This document shows, piece by piece, positions 17,734 through 24,102 of a DNA stretch of 24,102 nt. The first letter of the stretch is position 1. Every line of letters starts with the position of its first letter. The stretch comes from Streptococcaceae bacterium AM104-57 (GTDB lineage: Bacteria > Bacillota > Bacilli > Lactobacillales > Streptococcaceae), in assembly GCA_027659245.1 (NCBI GenBank), contig JAQDPW010000004.1, positions 66,337 to 90,438 of the forward strand. Direction: 5' to 3'. Both the position numbers and the translations under genes were made by a program. The notes under the pieces were generated by a model. That model did no database searches. It saw only the letters and a program-made list of their open reading frames with translations, and was not told where the DNA came from.

Positions 17734-19560
17734 TTATCCCTTGTAGTCAGCAGACGACTCAGCAACCTGAGCTAGTTCTACACGCTCTTGGGGATTCAAG
17801 TGTTGATGAACAGCCTCTGCCACTGCTCTTGGTATACCAACTTCCACAATTTCATCCACACTGGCTTCCTTGATTTTTGCCAGAGATTTGAAATATTTCA
17901 TCAAATTCTGCTTGCGTTTGGGACCCAAGCCCTCAATTCCATCCAATTGAGAGGAGAAAGAATTTTTAGAGCGAAGTTGACGGTGGAATGTAATGGCAAA
18001 GCGATGGACCTCATCTTGGATTCGTTGCAGGAGGAAAAATTCTTGAGAATTCCGAGACAGCTCTACCACCTCAAGTGGATCTCCAAAGAGTAATTCGTGG
18101 GTTTGGTGCTTATCATTTTTTTGCAGCCCTGCGATAGGAATATCTAAGCCTAACTCTTCTTGAATAACCTGCTTAGCGATGTTTACCTGACCTTGTCCTC
18201 CATCAATAACGATTAAGTCAGGCGGTGTCAAACCATCTCGTTGGACTCGGCCATAACGTCTGCGAATAACCTCTCGCATACTTGCGTAGTCATCTGGCCC
18301 AACAACTGTTTTTATCTTGTACTTGCGGTAATCCTTCTTGCTCGGTTTGCCGTTGACAAAAACTACCATGGCAGAAACTGGACTAGTCCCCATGATATTG
18401 GAGTTATCAAAGGACTCGATGCGGACTGGGGTTGGAATTTGTAGAAGTCGTCCCAGATTTTCAATAGCCCCTTGTGTCTTTTCAACTGATTTCTCTAACA
18501 GATTAAACTTCTGTTCTAGACTAACACGCGCATTTTTGATGGCCAGATTAACCAGTTGTTTTTTCTCCCCACGTTGGGGTTTGAGAACCTTGGTATCCAC
18601 CAAAGCCTTGACGGCTTCTTCATCAATATCCTGAGGAATCAAAATCTCATTGGGAACCAGATGAGATTTTTCCTGATAAAATTGTCCCACATAGGTCAAG
18701 AAATCCTCATCTGGATCATTGTAGTAAGGAAAGAGATTGACATCGCGTTCAATCAACTTGCCCTGACGGACAAAGAAAACCTGAACACACATCCAACCCT
18801 TATCTACATAATAGCCAAAGACATCCCGGTTTTGGAGATCCTTGGCCATAACACGCTGCTTGGTTCGAAGGGTTCCAATGGCCTGAATCAGATCTCGATA
18901 TTCAGCCGCACGTTCAAATTCCATACTCTGAGCTGCCACATTCATCTTTTCCTTGAGGTCATCGATGATTTTGTCATCCTGACCCTTTAGAAAATCAGAG
19001 ACTTCTTGAGCCATGGCTTTAAAATAAGCCTCGTCTTTCTTACAGATGGTGTGAGCCACGCACTGGCCAATATGGTAATAAAAACAGACCTTTGATGGTG
19101 GATTGGTACACTTACGAAATGGGAAAATCCTATCCAGAAGTCTCTTGATTTCATTGGCTGCCCCCACATCCGGATAAGGACCAAAATAGAGACCCCCGTC
19201 CTTCTTGACCTGACGGGTAATAATCAAGCGAGGATAACGCTCATTGGTAATTTTAATAAAAGGATAAGACTTGTCATCCTTGAGCATAATATTGTACTTG
19301 GGCTTGTTTTCCTTGATCAGGTTAATCTCTAAAAGAAGCGCCTCAATATTAGACTCCGTGACAATAAACTCAAAATCTACAATCTCAGACACCAAGGCTT
19401 CTGTCTTGGTATCATGACTTCCGCGGAAGTATGACCTCACGCGATTACGTAGATTTTTGGCCTTTCCTACATAGATAATCGTACCGTTTTTATCTTTGTG
19501 AATGTAACAACCAGGGCTGGTCGGCAAGAGCTCTAGTTTTGATTTAATCAAGTTATTCAT
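17734..19560 (-). CDS. uvrC: Excinuclease ABC subunit C (UvrC)
   Basis: The 608-residue protein makes both incisions in nucleotide excision repair after damage is handed over by UvrA and UvrB. The GIY-YIG nuclease is at the N-terminus with GCYI at 17-20, IIYVG at 28-32 and catalytic R40. A UVR motif ([21 protein letters not shown], split) near 200-225 binds UvrB. The C-terminal RNase H-like nuclease and helix-hairpin-helix ([14 protein letters not shown]) follow. The ATG at 19560 is preferred over one ten codons upstream because conservation with other UvrC begins at [10 protein letters not shown] and because the -10 box at 19572-19567 lies inside the longer reading. That puts the predicted transcript start at the ATG itself. 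Confidence 0.96.
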   Translation of the reverse strand: MNNLIKSKLELLPTSPGCYIHKDKNGTIIYVGKAKNLRNRVRSYFRGSHDTKTEALVSEIVDFEFIVTESNIEALLLEINLIKENKPKYNIMLKDDKSYPFIKITNERYPRLIITRQVKKDGGLYFGPYPDVGAANEIKRLLDRIFPFRKCTNPPSKVCFYYHIGQCVAHTICKKDEAYFKAMAQEVSDFLKGQDDKIIDDLKEKMNVAAQSMEFERAAEYRDLIQAIGTLRTKQRVMAKDLQNRDVFGYYVDKGWMCVQVFFVRQGKLIERDVNLFPYYNDPDEDFLTYVGQFYQEKSHLVPNEILIPQDIDEEAVKALVDTKVLKPQRGEKKQLVNLAIKNARVSLEQKFNLLEKSVEKTQGAIENLGRLLQIPTPVRIESFDNSNIMGTSPVSAMVVFVNGKPSKKDYRKYKIKTVVGPDDYASMREVIRRRYGRVQRDGLTPPDLIVIDGGQGQVNIAKQVIQEELGLDIPIAGLQKNDKHQTHELLFGDPLEVVELSRNSQEFFLLQRIQDEVHRFAITFHRQLRSKNSFSSQLDGIEGLGPKRKQNLMKYFKSLAKIKEASVDEIVEVGIPRAVAEAVHQHLNPQERVELAQVAESSADYKG

Positions 19561-19566
19561 AGTTCC

Positions 19567-19575
19567 ATTATAGCA
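19567..19575 (-). promoter_or_regulatory. uvrC extended -10 promoter, probably giving a leaderless mRNA
   Basis: The minus strand reads TGCTATAAT, a perfect extended -10. Its last base is only six bases before the uvrC ATG, so the usual start distance of about seven bases falls on the A of ATG. No -35 consensus is seen. The T-run of the preceding terminator ends directly at this box. Confidence 0.6.
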
Positions 19576-19608
19576 AAAAGCCCCCTTCATTGCTTACATC
19601 AAGGAGCT
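19575..19608 (-). terminator. Terminator of the metalloprotease gene
   Basis: On the minus strand AGCTCCTT and AAGGGGGCT form an imperfect stem around about 12 bases, followed by TTTTTG. It lies between the metalloprotease stop and the uvrC promoter, which it abuts. Confidence 0.65.
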
Positions 19609-19630
19609 CTATTTTCCGTTTGAAAATCAC

Positions 19631-20332
19631 TTATTCTCCAGTTCCATAGAGCTCCTGAACTGCTTCTATATCTTGTGCCTGAATACCGTAAAAGGAACCA
19701 GCCGGTTGCATGACTGACACTTCATTAGTATGTTCCAAGCCAATGGCATGTCCTAGCTCATGCTCTGCTGTATGCAAGATGCGATCATAGGTATAGCCAT
19801 AGTTTGGATTAGATAGATAATAATGATTCAAACGAACTGTTACTGAAGTAAATTGTTTGGTCAGGAGATTTGTCTGACTCTCCGCCTCACCAGCAACAGA
19901 AGTGGAACCATCATTCATTTCAGTAGCAAGAATATCAGCCTGATTAGGATCTGTCACAACTACAAAATTAAAAGCACCAGTCTGATTCCAATTGGTAATA
20001 GCCTCAACGTAAGCCTTTTGAAAGGTTGCATCCATTTGAGGATCAATATAAATTGTCGCCTGTGCTTGGGGCCATTTTACTCCTGAATCTTGATGATGAT
20101 CGGTCTGAGACAAGCCTTGTAACTTACCAGTTTCTTGCCATTGATGCCAACCTGCTTGACCAACTTGAACAAGTTGCCCCGCTTGATTGAAGACACCAGA
20201 TAAATCTCCCGTCACATACCAGAGAATCCCTAATGCAATGAGAATTAAGACTACAAGAGTCCACACAAGGCGCCAGAACATGCGCCAAATTCCTAGTAAC
20301 AATCGACATAGAACACGTATAATCCAGAACAT
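19631..20332 (-). CDS. Membrane-anchored matrixin-like zinc metalloprotease
   Basis: The 233-residue protein starts with an arginine-rich segment and one membrane helix (about 24-41), then a linker and a catalytic domain. Zinc motif HELGHAIGLEH at 191-201 gives the three histidine ligands and catalytic E192, and M208 in SVMQP is the Met-turn, both diagnostic of metzincins, here closest to peptidase family M10. The topology puts the protease outside the cell, tethered to the membrane. There is no cysteine-switch propeptide. A possible target is a surface or secreted protein, but the sequence does not show it. AAAGG lies upstream of the ATG at 20332. It lies between terminators, so it is probably a single-gene unit. 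Confidence 0.88.
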   Translation of the reverse strand: MFWIIRVLCRLLLGIWRMFWRLVWTLVVLILIALGILWYVTGDLSGVFNQAGQLVQVGQAGWHQWQETGKLQGLSQTDHHQDSGVKWPQAQATIYIDPQMDATFQKAYVEAITNWNQTGAFNFVVVTDPNQADILATEMNDGSTSVAGEAESQTNLLTKQFTSVTVRLNHYYLSNPNYGYTYDRILHTAEHELGHAIGLEHTNEVSVMQPAGSFYGIQAQDIEAVQELYGTGE

Positions 20333-20348
20333 GATTTCCCGCCTTTCT

Positions 20349-20383
20349 AAAAAAATAAGAATCCACCTTTAAACCATGGATTC
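20349..20383 (-). terminator. estA terminator
   Basis: On the minus strand GAATCCA and TGGATTC pair around an 11-base loop and are followed by TTATTTTTTT. It lies 56 bases after the esterase stop and just before the metalloprotease gene. Confidence 0.85.
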
Positions 20384-20438
20384 CCATTCTAAAGATAGAT
20401 TCTTTATTCTACTGAATCAAACTGAAAGAAAGCTAAAA

Positions 20439-21218
20439 CTAGCTCAATCTCTCTTCCAAAACAAAATCAATCGGCAGTGTAGCCAAAAACCGTTCCAATT
20501 GTTTTTCCCAATAATACCATTCATGAGTTCCTGCACTATGGCTATAGGTCACATCAAAACCAAGCCTTTTGAGGTTCTTCACCGCTAGGTTATTGGCAGC
20601 ATACAAGAAATCTTGCTCGCCACACCAAACCCAAAGCTTGGTCTTCTTGTCTGACTTTTTTGCAAGGGTTTCAAGTGAATAAGGACTAGTTTCCCAGTTA
20701 TCAAACTTGCCAAAAACTCCTCGCCAGTAAGCAAGCGTTCCAAGATTTTGACTTTCTGGAGAAAACTTCTCGAAGCTAAGGGCTCCAGAAAGACTAGCGG
20801 CATGTGAGAAACGATTGGTCGACAGTGCCAACTTGAAGGAACCGTAACCCCCCATTGATAAACCAGCGATAAAAGTCTTTTCACGCTTGCTGGTCATATT
20901 AGGGAAGAAACGTTTGAGCACTTTAGGCAGTTCTTCTGCTAAAGCTGTATAGTAGTTATAGCCATACTGAGTATCTGTGTACCAGCCATTACTTGTATTT
21001 GGCAGGACAACAATCAGATTGGTCCCACGTAGCAAGCGCTCTACATTGGTTCGTTTGAGCCAACTGTTGTGATTCCCCGACATCCCATGAAGGAGATAAA
21101 GAACAGGAATATCTGTAGAATCTGGCTCCTCAACCCGAGACGCATCCGGGTAGAGAACATTCACTCCCCACTCCATATCTAAAACTTCTGAGTAATACTC
21201 AATCTTCATTACTGCCAT
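20439..21218 (-). CDS. estA: EstA-type acyl esterase (alpha/beta hydrolase)
   Basis: The 259-residue protein belongs to the esterase D/tributyrin esterase family. It has [21 protein letters not shown] near the oxyanion region (split motif, 42-62), the nucleophile elbow [10 protein letters not shown] with S121, a later aspartate in WCGEQDFLY and the catalytic histidine in GTHEWYYW. It hydrolyses short-chain esters; the pneumococcal homologue EstA also removes acetyl groups from sialic acid. No signal peptide is present. AAGGAG lies six bases before the ATG at 21218, so this start is preferred over the one at 21236. It follows rnjB by 68 bases with a hairpin between and probably shares its transcript. 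Confidence 0.92.
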   Translation of the reverse strand: MAVMKIEYYSEVLDMEWGVNVLYPDASRVEEPDSTDIPVLYLLHGMSGNHNSWLKRTNVERLLRGTNLIVVLPNTSNGWYTDTQYGYNYYTALAEELPKVLKRFFPNMTSKREKTFIAGLSMGGYGSFKLALSTNRFSHAASLSGALSFEKFSPESQNLGTLAYWRGVFGKFDNWETSPYSLETLAKKSDKKTKLWVWCGEQDFLYAANNLAVKNLKRLGFDVTYSHSAGTHEWYYWEKQLERFLATLPIDFVLEERLS

Positions 21219-21244
21219 AACTTGCTCCTTATTCATTTAAGATA

Positions 21245-21271
21245 AGAAAAAGCCGAAATTCGACTTTTTCT
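21245..21271. other. Hairpin between rnjB and estA
   Basis: AGAAAAAGCCG and CGACTTTTTCT pair over 11 positions with one wobble around AAATT. The T residues lie within the stem rather than after it, so it is a weak terminator at best and may be a processing or stabilising structure separating the two genes. Confidence 0.5.
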
Positions 21272-21286
21272 CCTTCTATCCGATAC

Positions 21287-22948
21287 TTATTTTGCTTCCA
21301 TAACAACTGGTAAAATAGCCGGGCGGCGTTTTGTTTGATCAAAGAGGAATTTAGACAAATTGTCACGAACCTTACCTTTGAGGTCTGCCCAGTCAAATTC
21401 TTCTCCTTGAAGATATTCTTCAACCGTTTGGTTAATCAACTCTGAACTTTCACGCAGAATATCTCGACTCTTCTTGAGATAGACAAATCCACGCGTATGC
21501 ACTCGAGCTTTGGCGATAATTTTCTTCTCACGACGGTTGACAGTAATCGCAACAATGAAAATTCCATCCTCTGACAAAACCTTACGGTCACGAAGAACGA
21601 CATTGCCGACATCTCCGATGGCATTCCCATCAATCAAGACATCTCCTGCAGTAACGGCACCAGATGGGACAAAATCTCCATGCTCATAGGACATGGTTGT
21701 GCCCTTTTTAGGGATGAAAATCCGTTCTGGCAACATGCCAACTGCCATCGCAGCTCTGGCATGGGCATCCAACTCACGATATTCACCTTGGATTGGGAAG
21801 AGATATTTAGGTTGCAAGAGATTGATCATCAATTGAAGATCACGCGCATTCCCATGTCCAGACACTCGCAAACTTTGGGTAATGGGTTTAACCACACCTC
21901 CAGCTTGGTAGATCATATTTTCCACACGTGCCATCACTGCTTCCTTGGCGATTGATGGCGTTGTAACGATATAAACTAGGTCACCTTCTTTGATTTCAAC
22001 ATAACGGTGACGACCAATAGACATCTTGCGTAGGCCGTTAATGGGTTCCCCCATACGTCCAGTTTCAAGGATAATCAACTCATGATCTTCAAAACGCGAC
22101 ATATCTTTTGGTTTAATCAAAAGATTTTCACTTGCTAAAGACAATTTTTTCAAGCGAATCGCTGTACGGACGATATTTTCAATATCGAATCCTGTCAAGA
22201 CAACACGGCGCCCAGTCTCTGCAGCTGCATCAAATACCTGCTGAATACGAGAAAGATTACTTGCAACCGCAGCGACGATGATACGTCCTTCCCAGTCAGA
22301 GATAGTTTGCGTGATTTCTACACCAACTTCATTTTCACTGGCTACTTGGATATTGCTGTCCGCATTGGCTGAATCACTAAGCAAAGCCAAGACCCCTTCA
22401 CGACCAATCTCTGCCAATCGACCGAAGTCAGTTGCATAGGATTCACTAGCCGTTTGGTCAAACTTGAAATCTCCTGTGTAAACAACATTTCCTTCAGACG
22501 TTTTTAAGACCACACCCAAACTTTCTGGGATAGAGTGGGTTGTACGGAAGAAGGACACAACCGTTCCACCAAAATCAATCTCTGTATTTTCATCAATCAC
22601 ATGGAAATCATCAAATTTCTTGACACTGTCATTTCCCTTAACAAATAGTTTAGCCAGTTCGATAGTCAACTCTGAGCCAAATACAGGAACCTTAGCTTCT
22701 GCCAAGAGATATGGAAGGGCTCCAATCGCATCCGCATGCCCGTGTGTTAGGAAGACCCCAGCAATACGATCGCTATTTTCAAACAGATAGTCCATATTTG
22801 GAATAACGACATCGACACCCAACTGTTCATTTTCAGGATATTTCAAACCTGCGTCTAATACAAAAATCGAGTCGTTAATTTCTGCGATGTACATGTTCTT
22901 ACCATTTTCACGCACACCTCCAAGTGTTGTTAATTTAATAGTATTCAT
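21287..22948 (-). CDS. rnjB: Ribonuclease J2 with degenerate active-site motif
   Basis: The 553-residue protein is a beta-CASP metallo-beta-lactamase of the RNase J family: lactamase core with FLTHGHADAIGALPYL (67-82), TTHSIPES and VYTGDFK, the beta-CASP insertion, SGHGNARDL and a C-terminal domain. RNase J degrades and matures mRNA and rRNA, with J1 and J2 forming a complex. The usual HxHxDH motif reads H69-G-H71-A-D73-A74, so one metal-binding histidine is missing. This matches the J2 paralogue, whose own activity is weak, rather than J1. GGAGG lies upstream of the ATG at 22948, after a structured leader of about 90 bases. It is followed by estA, as remembered for pneumococcus. Confidence 0.92.
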   Translation of the reverse strand: MNTIKLTTLGGVRENGKNMYIAEINDSIFVLDAGLKYPENEQLGVDVVIPNMDYLFENSDRIAGVFLTHGHADAIGALPYLLAEAKVPVFGSELTIELAKLFVKGNDSVKKFDDFHVIDENTEIDFGGTVVSFFRTTHSIPESLGVVLKTSEGNVVYTGDFKFDQTASESYATDFGRLAEIGREGVLALLSDSANADSNIQVASENEVGVEITQTISDWEGRIIVAAVASNLSRIQQVFDAAAETGRRVVLTGFDIENIVRTAIRLKKLSLASENLLIKPKDMSRFEDHELIILETGRMGEPINGLRKMSIGRHRYVEIKEGDLVYIVTTPSIAKEAVMARVENMIYQAGGVVKPITQSLRVSGHGNARDLQLMINLLQPKYLFPIQGEYRELDAHARAAMAVGMLPERIFIPKKGTTMSYEHGDFVPSGAVTAGDVLIDGNAIGDVGNVVLRDRKVLSEDGIFIVAITVNRREKKIIAKARVHTRGFVYLKKSRDILRESSELINQTVEEYLQGEEFDWADLKGKVRDNLSKFLFDQTKRRPAILPVVMEAK

Positions 22949-22980
22949 TTTTCCTCCGAATAGTCACTTCAACTGTTTGT

Positions 22981-23026
22981 AGAGCTTTAAATGCTCTCTT
23001 TTTCTGAAAGTCCAATTCACTTTCAG
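22981..23026 (-). promoter_or_regulatory. Two hairpins in the rnjB leader
   Basis: AGAGC/GCTCT (22981-22997) and CTGAAAGT/ACTTTCAG (23004-23026) form two successive hairpins in the mRNA between the promoter and ribosome-binding site. The second is a perfect eight-base stem. They could protect the 5-prime end or allow RNase J self-regulation, which is inference. Confidence 0.5.
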
Positions 23027-23043
23027 CCGAATCTTTTCCATTC

Positions 23044-23071
23044 ATTATACCATTTTTTTACTAATTTTCAA
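23044..23071 (-). promoter_or_regulatory. rnjB promoter
   Basis: On the minus strand TTGAAA (23071-23066) and TATAAT (23049-23044) are separated by 16 bases, and the -10 has the TGG extension. It gives an rnjB leader of roughly 90 bases. Confidence 0.75.
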
Positions 23072-23072
23072 A

Positions 23073-23418
23073 ATGAATCTCACAGATAATGGAGGAGAGT
23101 TTGCTGGTAAAAAAACAGGAATGACCTACACCCTAAATGTTAGATTTTTCTTGGCTGCTGGTCAGCATTATACGGCTTTAAAAATGAATGAGCACTTATA
23201 CCCTTTCTACTTCAGCAAATCAAAAACAAGTGAACGGCATGTTAGCAAAGGCTTTTCAAATTGACCAATTCGAGCATACTATCTCTCATAGCTACCAAGG
23301 ACGGTAATAGCACCATGATTTTTGTCATCAATTTTTTAATAACAAGGATTGTCATAAATGAAAAGAACACGATGATGCCCTTCTTTAGTATTTGGAAATG
23401 GGATCTTGTTCCTTAAAG
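23073..23418 (+). pseudogene. Remnant of an IS3-family (IS150-type) transposase OrfB
   Basis: Decayed reading frames match the second half of IS150-type OrfB. Best preserved is 23188-23307, which encodes YTLSTSANQKQVNGMLAK then AFQIDQFEHTISHSYQGR and a stop. Family members have HSDQG there, so a catalytic Asp is changed to Tyr. After the stop the same frame gives HHDFCHQFFNNKDCHK, then DDALL, and after a frameshift MMPFFSIWKW, resembling the DNxxMExFFGxLK end that carries the catalytic Glu. The upstream stretch from 23073 is open but fits less well. Several stops and frameshifts make it non-functional. It lies next to a remnant of an unrelated IS; the border near 23390-23420 is not sharp. Confidence 0.65.
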
Positions 23419-23738
23419 CTAGTCGTCTTTTTTTAAAGTGACCTTAATCTGCTTTAAAGCTGCCCATACTGAAGGAACAGCACACTCAAAATGTGCCGCA
23501 ATTTCCCGTAAAAAAGCATCTGGATAAGCCTCTACAAAGGACTTCAATTCCTCTAAAGGAATCTTCCGCCTTTTGGCGACTCGCTTTTTCCGCTCTAAGT
23601 GCCCTTGTCCACGTCTTTCTTTTCCCACGTGAAGAGAGTTCTGACGCCAACATCAAAAACTTTAGCTGCCTCGACATGGCTGTGTCCTTCTTTGATGGAA
23701 TCTAATGCTCCTTGTTTAAAATCTGTACTATATGCCAG
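23419..23738 (-). pseudogene. Remnant of an IS630-family transposase, N-terminal ORF
   Basis: Minus-strand translation gives AYSTDFKQGALDSIKEG, then HSHVEAAKVFDVGVRTLFTW, and after a frame change near 23625 ERRGQGHLERKKR, IPLEELKSFVEAYPDAFL and REIAAHFECAVPSVWAALKQ. This is the double helix-turn-helix DNA-binding half of IS630-type transposases. The expected ATG is CTG (23738-23736), and a frameshift breaks the gene after about 38 codons. A later trace, TSFKEQDPISKY in another frame, extends past the TAG at 23419 toward 23385. The catalytic DDE half is missing. The matching terminal repeat lies at 23804-23819. Confidence 0.75.
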
Positions 23739-23803
23739 AGCTTTATTATAACATGTATTTTATAAACTAATCGACTATAGTAGCCGCAGTGTACTGCTCT
23801 AAA

Positions 23804-23819
23804 TTCAATTCACTATATA
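23804..23819. repeat. Terminal inverted repeat of the IS630-like remnant
   Basis: TTCAATTCACTATATA is the outer end of the IS630-like remnant: on the minus strand it reads TATATAGTGAATTGAA ahead of the transposase fragment. It differs by two bases or fewer from the ends of the adjacent RUP-like element and shares four bases (TATA) with it. Confidence 0.65.
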
Positions 23820-23926
23820 TAGTTGATTGAAACAAGATATGAACAAAGAGGTTAGGAAATTCAAATTAATTTCTAAAAACGTTTTAGAATCCTTAGCGTA
23901 CTATTCTAGGTTCAATCCACTATATA
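23816..23926. mobile_element. RUP-like miniature element (111 bp)
   Basis: The ends TATATAGTTGATTGAA (23816-23831) and TTCAATCCACTATATA (23911-23926) are inverted repeats matching at 15 of 16 positions and both begin with TA, as expected for IS630-type insertion at TA. The size fits RUP (about 107 bp in pneumococcus), a non-autonomous element thought to be moved by IS630-Spn1. The inside is noncoding. A neighbouring subterminal 29-base stretch is also shared between 23791-23819 and 23898-23926 (24 of 29 identical), supporting common origin with the IS630-like remnant. Confidence 0.7.
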
Positions 23927-23938
23927 AGTAAACAAAAC

Positions 23939-23971
23939 GAGGAACCCATCTCACACTTGGATAGATTCCTC
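23939..23971. terminator. Terminator-like hairpin near right edge
   Basis: GAGGAA and TTCCTC pair, with further CATC/GAT pairing inside, followed on the plus strand by ATTTTTTATTTT. On the minus strand the stem is followed by GTTTTGTTT and it lies 45 bases after the stop of the partial frame at the edge, so it may serve that gene. Confidence 0.7.
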
Positions 23972-24015
23972 ATTTTTTATTTTAGTTAAGCTGTAGAGCT
24001 TACTTTTCAGTGGGT

Positions 24016-24102
24016 TTAAGACTTAGTTCTCTCTTTTATTTGACTATTCGTAGCCAAATATGCTGAGTACAGAAGTTTGTTCCTAGAGTCAACACCGAGC
24101 TC
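24016..24102 (-). CDS. Possible 3-prime end of a gene cut by the window edge
   Basis: Minus-strand translation from the window edge gives 28 codons, beginning ELGVDSRNKLLYSAYLAT and ending in KERTKS before TAA. The opening resembles the end of a LuxR-type helix-turn-helix (LGVxSRxxLL), as in response regulators, but it is too short to be sure. The terminator at 23939-23971 lies at a suitable distance downstream. Between it and this stop no other feature is seen. Confidence 0.4.
   Translation of the reverse strand, partial: ELGVDSRNKLLYSAYLATNSQIKERTKS

Noticed and set aside
23073..23264. 63-codon plus-strand frame as an intact gene, with DNGGEF suggesting an IS30 transposase
   Set aside because: The neighbouring frame at 23188-23307 matches IS3/IS150 OrfB far better and the 63-codon frame crosses it out of phase, so it is treated as part of the decayed IS.
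23419..23628. 69-codon minus-strand frame as an independent small gene
   Set aside because: It is the second part of a frameshifted IS630-type ORF whose first part is in another frame upstream.
24097..24102. GAGCTC at the very end as a cloning boundary
   Set aside because: A six-base site at the edge can occur by chance or reflect a fragment end; nothing else in the window suggests vector sequence.

Overview
The window looks like chromosomal DNA of a mitis-group Streptococcus, close to S. mitis, S. oralis or S. pneumoniae. The reasons are PBP2X, UvrC, EstA and RNase J2 proteins that read like pneumococcal ones, low GC, extended -10 promoters (TGnTATAAT), CIRCE and GlnR operators, and an element that looks like the pneumococcal RUP repeat. 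Species cannot be fixed from the sequence alone. Almost all genes are on the minus strand; only the hit gene and its small partner are clearly on the plus strand.

Layout from left to right. 1-1800: ecsAB ABC transporter, transcribed leftward. 1815-2600: divergent promoters, then hit and a small membrane-anchored coiled-coil gene, closed by a terminator shared with dnaJ. 2605-9102: the HrcA heat-shock cluster, which in transcription order is CIRCE-promoter-CIRCE, hrcA, grpE, an unrecognised 131-residue membrane protein, a BOX-like hairpin element, dnaK, a terminator, a DJ-1/PfpI-like gene, a 63-nt repeat array, and dnaJ. 9132-10632: a PadR regulator with two tandem DUF2812 membrane proteins and two candidate operators on its promoter. 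10634-13019: glnR-glnA with promoter and GlnR box, preceded by an aromatic-acid-exporter-like membrane gene. 13095-17683: division and cell-wall operon rsmH-ftsL-pbpX-mraY with terminator. 17734-22948: uvrC, a membrane-anchored matrixin-like metalloprotease, an EstA-like esterase and RNase J2. 22949-24102: no intact gene. This stretch holds decayed IS3- and IS630-family remnants, a RUP-like 111-bp element, a terminator hairpin and, at the right edge, the possible C-terminal end of another minus-strand gene.

How the genes work together: HrcA represses its own operon through the two CIRCE sites, so GrpE, DnaK and probably the extra membrane protein rise together under protein stress. DnaJ and the DJ-1-like gene lie beyond a terminator and are probably partly uncoupled. 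GlnR controls glnRA in response to nitrogen. RsmH, FtsL, PBP2X and MraY form the usual division cluster; PBP2X carries SAMK in place of STMK at its active site, a change associated with beta-lactam resistance. The items most worth a second look are the PadR-DUF2812 module and its operators, the extra membrane protein and hairpin inside the dnaK operon, the DJ-1-like protein without its nucleophilic cysteine and its leader, the 63-nt repeat array, and the probable leaderless uvrC transcript.
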